Source of the DNA: Palaemon carinicauda
Taxonomy: Eukaryota; Arthropoda; Malacostraca; Decapoda; Palaemonidae
NCBI RefSeq assembly: GCF_036898095.1
Contig: NC_090729.1
Coordinates: forward strand, 63,328,758 to 63,392,757
Length of the DNA: 64,000 nt
Direction of reading: 5' to 3'
Part shown: positions 58,384 to 64,000 of the stretch, piece by piece
How the letters are laid out: each line of letters starts with the position of its first letter
How positions within the stretch are numbered: position 1 is the stretch's first letter
The notes under the pieces: generated by a model
Seen by the model: the letters and a program-made list of their open reading frames with translations, nothing else
Databases searched by the model: none
What the model was told of the DNA's origin: nothing
Program-made: the position numbers and the translations under genes

Positions 58384-60021
58384 CGTCCTGAGAGGATTTT
58401 CTTTTCTTCGACATGCCCCACTTATGGAGAAGGTTCCTGTTCTCCGTGGCGGCTTTGTCGGCGATCTCTTTCACTAGGGAAGAGGGAAAGAGGTATTTAC
58501 CCAAGATATTGGAGGAAATCAGCCTCCGGGGTTCGTGTTCCCCCGTAGCGTTCGCGAACACGAATTCACGACAGGCTCTGCGAGCCCTGGTGAAGCTGTA
58601 CAGGTCCTTCATGACAGTCGCCAAATGCGTTTTGGCTAGGACCATGTAGAAGTCTGGAATCCTAGTGTCACCGGCCATGACTTCAAGCTGTACCTGGAGG
58701 GACATTGATGCGGCAAGCCTCTCATTCGTATCTTGTTCCTTATGAAGGAGGTGATCGTTGAGTTTCGGGAGGTCCTCATCAAACTGACGACTGGCAACGT
58801 CAGGCTCTAACTTCCCCACTGTGAATGTTGACTGGACGTCTTTCCAGTGTCTATCATCAGGGGGAGTAGTCAGGGAGAAGGGCCTGCACTCCTCCAGTAT
58901 AGGTCAAGGTTTCCCTTCTTCCACTGCTTTCAGTACCGCAGTGAAGGCCTTTTCAATAAAGGGGAAGGTCGCATTGTTCGGTGCGACAAAGGTTGGGTGC
59001 TTTTTGCTAAGCGCCGGCATCTTGGAATTGGTGAAGCCCCTACTCTTCACCGTGTTGGCTAGCATAGCCTGGGCCTTCGAGAGATCGAACACAATTACCT
59101 CCTTAGGTTCGGTCTCTATTTTAGAGGCGGGTTCGGACCTGAGCCGGACGTAACAGTCAGGATAAGCCTCAAAATTCGGGAAGAACTCCACTTCTTCCAA
59201 CGCGATCGAGCCGACCTTCTCACTGATGAAGATCTTGCCCGTGGTGATCGGCATGTGCTCGGCATACCTCCATGGGTTAGTATCCGAGCAAGCAGGGAGG
59301 TCCTCAACCGTTTCGGTTGCTTAAAACTTCCTAGGTTAGACCTGAATAGCTCGTGGGTCTCGCGAAGTTTCTTATCCATGAGGGCTTCAAGCATCTTGAA
59401 GACCTCCTGAGTGCCTGATGGGAGAGGATCCGGAGTGGCAGACGTCGAAGGAAGGGATTCCTTGGTCAGCATAGGAGTTGGTGCAGGGGTAGGAGTGGGA
59501 GCGACCTCATGCTCCGAATCAGGGTATTCCACCTGATCTTCCTCATAGTCGAGCTCCTCGCCCATGAGGTTCCTCTCCGTTGTTTCCGACACTTCCGACA
59601 TATGTTCCGCGTTGTCAGAATCTAGACAGCACTCATGCATGGACTGGGCCATGACAACATCAGGTTCCACCACTATTTGGACGGTGGGAATCTGATCACT
59701 GGGGACCTCTGAGTCTTTTGATGCCTTTGGAAAAAGCAAGGCCCTCAAATCTTCGGTGGCGAGATACGGTCCGGTGGCGTTCTTCTGGACGCCACGCACC
59801 CACTTGCGTAGCTTCTCCCGAGCGTTGTCCCTTGCCTCCGCTGAAGGAGGATCGTCAAACGCTTCGACCAGACGACTCTTGCAGACTGTACAGTGCTGCG
59901 GGTCCCAGAATTTCAGGTCGCCTTTCTTGGCGGCGCAGGGGGCGTGGGTCCGACACGCCTTGTGCCCGTAGAAGTCCGGGCATTTCACTCCGCAGAAGTT
60001 GCTTTCACACTTCATATACTC
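58067..60021 (-). pseudogene. gag: DIRS A Gag, one frameshift and two stops
   Basis: A 309-codon frame (60045-59116) begins with the Cys/His-rich region (KCESNFCGVKCPDFYGHKACRTHAPC...WDPQHCTVC), continues with KLRKWVRGVQKNATGPY, an acidic stretch (DYEEDQVEYPDSEHE) and FKQPKR, then shifts frame near 59310. The proper frame resumes at 59254 (ISEKVGSIALEEVEFFPNF, AYPDCYVRLRSEPAS), stops at 58904, resumes (KLEPDVASRQFDEDLPKLN, DLYSFTRARRACREF), stops at 58265, and ends with a Gly/Arg-rich tail (RPSRGRGGRGASGRGS) at 58067. Its end overlaps the RT frame. Gag proteins of this family would package the RNA. Confidence 0.82.
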
Positions 60022-60185
60022 CTCCCGTAAAAAAAAAGAGATCATGAGTATATGGAAGGCATAAGAATGACTTACATTACTCTAAGGTTAAATTTTAAGT
60101 AGTCAAAATTTTATCTAACATTAAATAGTTCATGAATATTGTAATGTTTGAGAATAGGCGGGAAAGGGAGTAGATAGACACATAC
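60022..60185 (-). other. Candidate spliceosomal intron in the DIRS A leader
   Basis: On the minus strand, GGGATTCACAA is followed by GTATGTGTCT at 60185. A long T tract and ACGGGAG end at 60022 before GAGTATATGAAG. The donor text is identical to copy 1 while flanking sequence has diverged, and the acceptor AG is kept. Splicing is inferred only. Confidence 0.45.
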
Positions 60186-62160
60186 TTGTGAATCCCGCCC
60201 AGTCGGTTACCGTAACCTTATCAATAGGCAATTTCATTTGTGACCGAGGGACACAAAACGGAAATCCACGTGGATCACCGTGGTGGGTAGAAGCTAAGTT
60301 TTTAGCAGAGATTGCCTGCGAGGTGTATCAGGGACTAAGACCACTCAGTTCCTTGGGGTAAAGGGGTAATGGGAGACCCCGTCTAGATCTAGGTTCCGGC
60401 AACCGGCCGTGCTAAGACACACAGAGGATGCTGGAAAATTGTAATGTGCAAGAAGACAGCCCAGCCACTAATTAGGATGGTAAGACAATACCTATATATA
60501 GAAGTGGCTAAGCCATCTGGCTGCAGTGTAGGACTGTCGGCATGTTGTCGACAGGTAAGAGAAGGGGTGCATATCCCTTGGGGCCTCCGGAGGGCCCCGG
60601 CAGGCCGACGGCACGCCGGAGGCCGCTCCAGCAGGGTGTAAGGCATCAAGACAGACACATTGAGAATCTAAGCATAATACCAACTTGGCGACCGCCGGCA
60701 CAGCAGCGGAACACCGGCGGGAGGCGGCTGCTCCGGCAGCCGAAGGCTGACGGCTTGGTTATCAGTTCAAAGATAATTAGGTATATGGTAGTATACAGAG
60801 AATGCCGGCAATCAATGCCGGCACGCCGGAGGCCGGCCCGAAGGTCAGACAACCGAAACTAGGTAAGGGAGGGGTGGATCATCGGTTGTATGCCGACGGA
60901 AGGCGGCAGCCCCCGGCACACGGAAGGCTGACGACTTAGAGGAGGGAGGGTATCTTATGAAAGAGAGTCACCAAAGTGTAGGGCGGTATCGCCGGCAGTA
61001 GAGGCGGCAAGGGACCGGCACCAGGGTAGATGGAGAGACAGATAAGGAGGGATTGGAGGGGTAAGACCACATACCCCTCCGGCATCCCTCCGGAGAGAGT
61101 GTACACATGATAGGAGTAGATACTCCTAGCACCCAATAGCAGGGGGCCGGCAGCCGGCCGGGTGCCAGGGTAACCCAAGGGAGGGTTAGAGTACACTCAA
61201 GAGGGGGAACCCCCTGCTGGACAAATCGCTGCCAGTGGCTACCCCCATAGGACGCTATGAAGGGTATGTGTACCAGAGCGGCCTGCTCAGCAGGGGAGCA
61301 AGATAGCCCTATCACTCCACCCAAGGGAGGAGTTGTAGGGCTAGGGACAGATGTGTATAGGCAAGCCTATGTATAGGCTAGCCTACACCAAAGGGATAGG
61401 TGGGGAGGGAGAAGAAGAGGGGTCTTCCATAGGGGAGGCTCTGTATAAGAACGGCCACCAAGGAAAGGGAGGACGCTCCCTAGCCTAGGGTAAGTAACCA
61501 GAATGAGAACGGTGCAAGAGTACCGTCTCAAACTATAAAAGAACAGAACTAGCCCCCCCCCAAGGCCTAACCTAGATAAGAAGTGTTAATTCCCAGGCTA
61601 GGTAGGCTGAAAGACACATCGCAAGTTGCAGGGAAGGATGAGTAACCTAACCATAAGCAACTGAGGAAGGGCAGAGCCGTTTCTCTTTCTCGGTCGCAAC
61701 CCTAAGGGGGAATCATTCCCTTAGGGTAGACAGAGAAGCGATAAATACTCTGATTGCGGACAAGATTCCCCTATATAGAAGGGGAAGCCTGGCCACGCAG
61801 AGGGAATGCCCGTAGGCAGGGGATGTAGGGAGCATATAGGGGTTCCTACATTTAGGTTAGGTTAGAAAGGAACGCAATCAAACCAGTCCTCTATATGGTC
61901 CCTGAAGGCAAAAAACACTTACATCACAGTTAACAGTATGATAAATAATGCCACTATCTTCATAACTTAACCTAGGATCACTGAAATATATCATGCATGA
62001 ACACAAGTGCTAGGCAATCTAGCCTAGGGGCTAAGCTAGCGATCTAGTATGGGGTCGGACGATGACCGGATAATAGAGCGTTAAAACACGATATATGAAG
62101 TTCCTAGCTATGAAGACTAAATAACTAACAATATCAATTAGTTAAGAGGCCGGGAAAAAA

Positions 62161-62192
<32 letters not shown>

Positions 62193-62399
62193 AACTGTTC
62201 TGGCTAGCTAAATAAGGCATGCAAGAGAACAGCGACGCCATAAAATGGTGTATCCGGTAGCAGCACAGCTCCGCCACAAAACACAAAATATTACGAAAAA
62301 TAGAAGTTACTTTACAGCCAGAGCTTATTTAAACAATACTGGGACCTGGTGCTCAAGTTTCCAGAAGAAGGCGAGGCTGAAGGTAAAGACATAACGGCG
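60186..62399 (-). other. DIRS A leader with GC-rich CCGGCAG clusters and poly-A
   Basis: It has the same layout as 41393-43992: GCCGGC-rich blocks (60500-61260), AGGGG- and CCTAACCT-rich part (61350-61900), and one copy of the ~225-bp unit (61970-62215), which contains an A run at 62155-62192. Only one unit is present where copy 1 has two. Confidence 0.6.
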
Positions 62400-62811
62400 A
62401 TGCAAGTCGATGAAAATCGCACAAGGGGAAATCCGTCTAGAGCAAGGTAGCTACAAGCAGAAGGATGAGGACGAACGTGACGTCATTTAGCAATGGCGCC
62501 CGTTTGTTTACGTTTCGAGTACCAAAAGTAGCCACGGACGAGTGTAACTGTGGAACGGCTCCCCAGTTATTCTCCACCTTTCCATATCGAAGTGTTAACT
62601 CTATATGGGGTGCAGATAGCTGTGTGGCGTGTTAATACATGCGTCCCCTGTTGATATACGATGTCTTAAAGGGAAACCTTTAGGATACTCGCACCAGAAG
62701 TTAGAATTCTGTGATAACCTGTGGTTTTATTCTCTGGTAATATCCTTGTAGTTAAATATACCCAAGGAAGCTACCGAAGGAACCTTCCATCAGGACATCA
62801 TGGCTTGAGCC

Positions 62812-62815
<4 letters not shown>
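62400..62815 (-). repeat. DIRS A, 5' inverted terminal repeat
   Basis: It matches 43993-44452 (GAACGTGACGTCA, ATGCGTCCCCTGTTGATATACGAT, CAGAAGTTAGAATTCTGTG) and the outer end CCATCAGGACATCATGGCTTGAGCCCAAA. It lacks the TA expansion found in copy 1. Confidence 0.83.

Positions 62816-62858
<43 letters not shown>
62816..62858. repeat. (TA)n microsatellite at the DIRS A end
   Basis: A TA run of about 43 bp directly abuts the outer end of the inverted repeat. Confidence 0.93.
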
Positions 62859-62911
62859 TATGCTTTGTATCTTCGCTCTCCCCTCGTACTGATAAGGGAC
62901 CTGAATAGACA

Positions 62912-63095
62912 TGTCTGTTTATCTCACCGTTAACTGATAACAGCAACGGTTGTTGGTTGAACAGGAAATTGCCTGTTATGTTCTTATGTCCTTTTTGCCT
63001 GGAGTTTATGTATATATAAGCGGATGTTCTGTAATAAAGTTACTCAGTTACTTTCATTTTGCCTTCTTAGTCCGAGCCTCTCTCGGCTTGTCACA
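62912..63095 (+). repeat. 5' LTR of a plus-strand gypsy element (start approximate)
   Basis: The likely start is TGTCTGTTTATC at 62912 and the end is CTTGTCACA at 63095, directly before the primer-binding site. A TATA-type sequence (63011-63020) and a polyadenylation signal AATAAA (63033-63038) give the promoter and terminator of the LTR. The 3' LTR is outside the window. Confidence 0.7.
63011..63020 (+). promoter_or_regulatory. LTR TATA box
   Basis: TATATATAAG lies 22 bp before the AATAAA signal inside the LTR. It is the likely core promoter for the gypsy RNA. Confidence 0.5.
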
Positions 63096-63114
63096 TTGGT
63101 GACACCGGAGTGAC
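63096..63114 (+). promoter_or_regulatory. Primer-binding site of the gypsy element
   Basis: TTGGTGACACCGGAGTGAC follows the LTR end immediately, as expected for a tRNA primer-binding site beginning with TGG. Confidence 0.65.
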
Positions 63115-63157
63115 TTGCTCCTCCCGCCTTCCCCCCCCCCCCCCCATCATTATAACT

Positions 63158-64000
63158 ATGGCGAACTCCACGGAAGTTGGCGCCCCCCCATTGAAACTTT
63201 CGTCGTTTGCCAGCAGAGAGGGGTTTACTTGGTTTCAGCGCGCAGAAGTCCAGTTCCGCATTAAGGGGTGACTCGCTCCACCACCAAAGCAGATTAGGTT
63301 CTCGGGGCAATACCCATGGACACCATCCCGGAAATATTGGACTGGCTTTGTAAACAAGGAAACACCCCAATAGCGTATGACTTCCTCAAAACATACCTTC
63401 TGCAGCAGTACTCGCCGTCGACAGCCGCCCGTATAGAAAAGCTTTTTCAGCTCTCTCAATAACCATTAGGGGACCAAAGGACTTTGTTCGCCCTCAGTGA
63501 TATGACCAGTATCGCTGGCCTGCAACCTGCAGCAAACGGCTCTCCTCGTGAGGTGAACCTACTTCGTGCCCTTTGGATACGCCGTTTACCCGAACATGTA
63601 CGCGCTGCCATACCCAATGTCGATAGTTTACCCATAAAGGATTTGATGACCAAAGCCAGTGCCCTTATGGACAGCCACTTCACGACCTTCAAGACCTCCA
63701 TCAACGCCTCCAGTCCTGACAAAGAGGAAGCCTATTCAACGTCAACCGAAGCTGACGTGAATGCCGTAGGACATACACGCCCACCACGTGACGTGACGGA
63801 GCGGCGGCAAAGCCACCCATCACTTACCACTCGCATGCGCCCCAACCAATGACTTCTACAGCCACTTACTGCCGCCCATCGGCCACAGTTTTGCTCCTAC
63901 CACTACAGATTCCCGGCAGCTGCGAAGAAATGTGCCTAGGATTGTCATTGGCCAAATAACGCCAGTGTTTCTAATCTTTTCTTTCTACATGATGCAGGAA
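63158..64000 (+). pseudogene. gag: Gypsy gag, frameshifted, continues beyond the window
   Basis: ATG at 63158 starts MANSTEVGAPPLKLSSF and SREGFTWFQRAEVQFRIKG, the conserved start of this Gag family. A shift and TGA near 63266 break it. In the next frame come AIPMDTIPEILDWL, LLQQYSPSTAARIEKLFQLS, a TAA at 63460-63462, then 123 codons (63484-63852) with SDMTSIAGLQP and NLLRALWIRRLPEHVRAAIP. A TGA at 63850-63852 is followed by more degraded frame to the window end. The capsid-like part is recognisable; no zinc knuckle is reached. The gene is inactive. Confidence 0.78.

Larger units (their letters stand above)
50850..62815 (-). mobile_element. Composite of two DIRS1-like copies (A: 56360-62815; B: 50850-56359)
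   Basis: The outer ends match those of copy 1 (35301-44452): GGATTTTGAGCG at 50850 and the inverted GGCTTGAGCCCAAA at 62815. Inside, the minus-strand order is leader, gag A, RT/RNase H A, then a second partial gag B, a ruined RT B, and an intact recombinase B, followed by the internal complementary region. Two gag and two RT segments in a row with only one recombinase mean that a 3'-truncated copy A is joined to a 5'-truncated copy B at about 56360. Confidence 0.82.

Overview
The window looks like repeat-rich intergenic DNA from a decapod crustacean, probably a caridean shrimp or prawn. The reasons are the very long (TA)n, (AG)n and (TC)n microsatellites, DIRS1-like retrotransposons carrying a tyrosine recombinase, RTE-type LINEs, and short runs of the arthropod telomere-type motif CCTAA. 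The species assignment is inference. I found no host protein-coding gene, no rRNA gene and no functional tRNA. Almost everything recognisable is transposable-element sequence, mostly decayed.

Layout. 1-2.5 kb: end of an LTR and a diverged interspersed repeat present several times. 2.5-10.8 kb: a complete but mutated Ty3/gypsy element with two LTRs and a 5-bp target duplication; a 3.2-kb piggyBac-type non-autonomous element (TTAA duplication) sits inside its 3' LTR. 10.8-19.2 kb: a short N gap, microsatellites, LINE fragments and a non-LTR ORF1 (Gag-like) relic. 19.2-24.4 kb: a decayed Merlin/IS1016-like transposase in otherwise featureless DNA. 24.4-26.2 kb: an RTE-like LINE with an antisense tRNA-derived insertion. 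27.1-30.2 kb: second copy of the piggyBac-type element. 30.2-35.3 kb: tandem repeats and two minus-strand LINE fragments. 35.3-44.5 kb: a DIRS1-like element (copy 1, minus strand). 46.4-50.8 kb: a minus-strand gypsy element whose integrase is split by a solo LTR with a 4-bp target duplication. 50.85-62.8 kb: a composite of two DIRS1-like copies (A and B) joined at about 56.36 kb. 62.9-64 kb: the 5' LTR, primer-binding site and broken gag of another gypsy element on the plus strand.

The parts most worth following up are in the DIRS elements and the piggyBac-type element. In the DIRS elements, an internal complementary region fuses the two element ends, the tyrosine-recombinase frame runs for more than 550 codons across RT/RNase H in another frame, both intact leaders carry a candidate GT-AG intron, and Gag has a Cys/His-rich N-terminus. 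The piggyBac-type element carries a five-unit ~370-bp satellite array, and its empty target site is preserved in the sister LTR in this same window.
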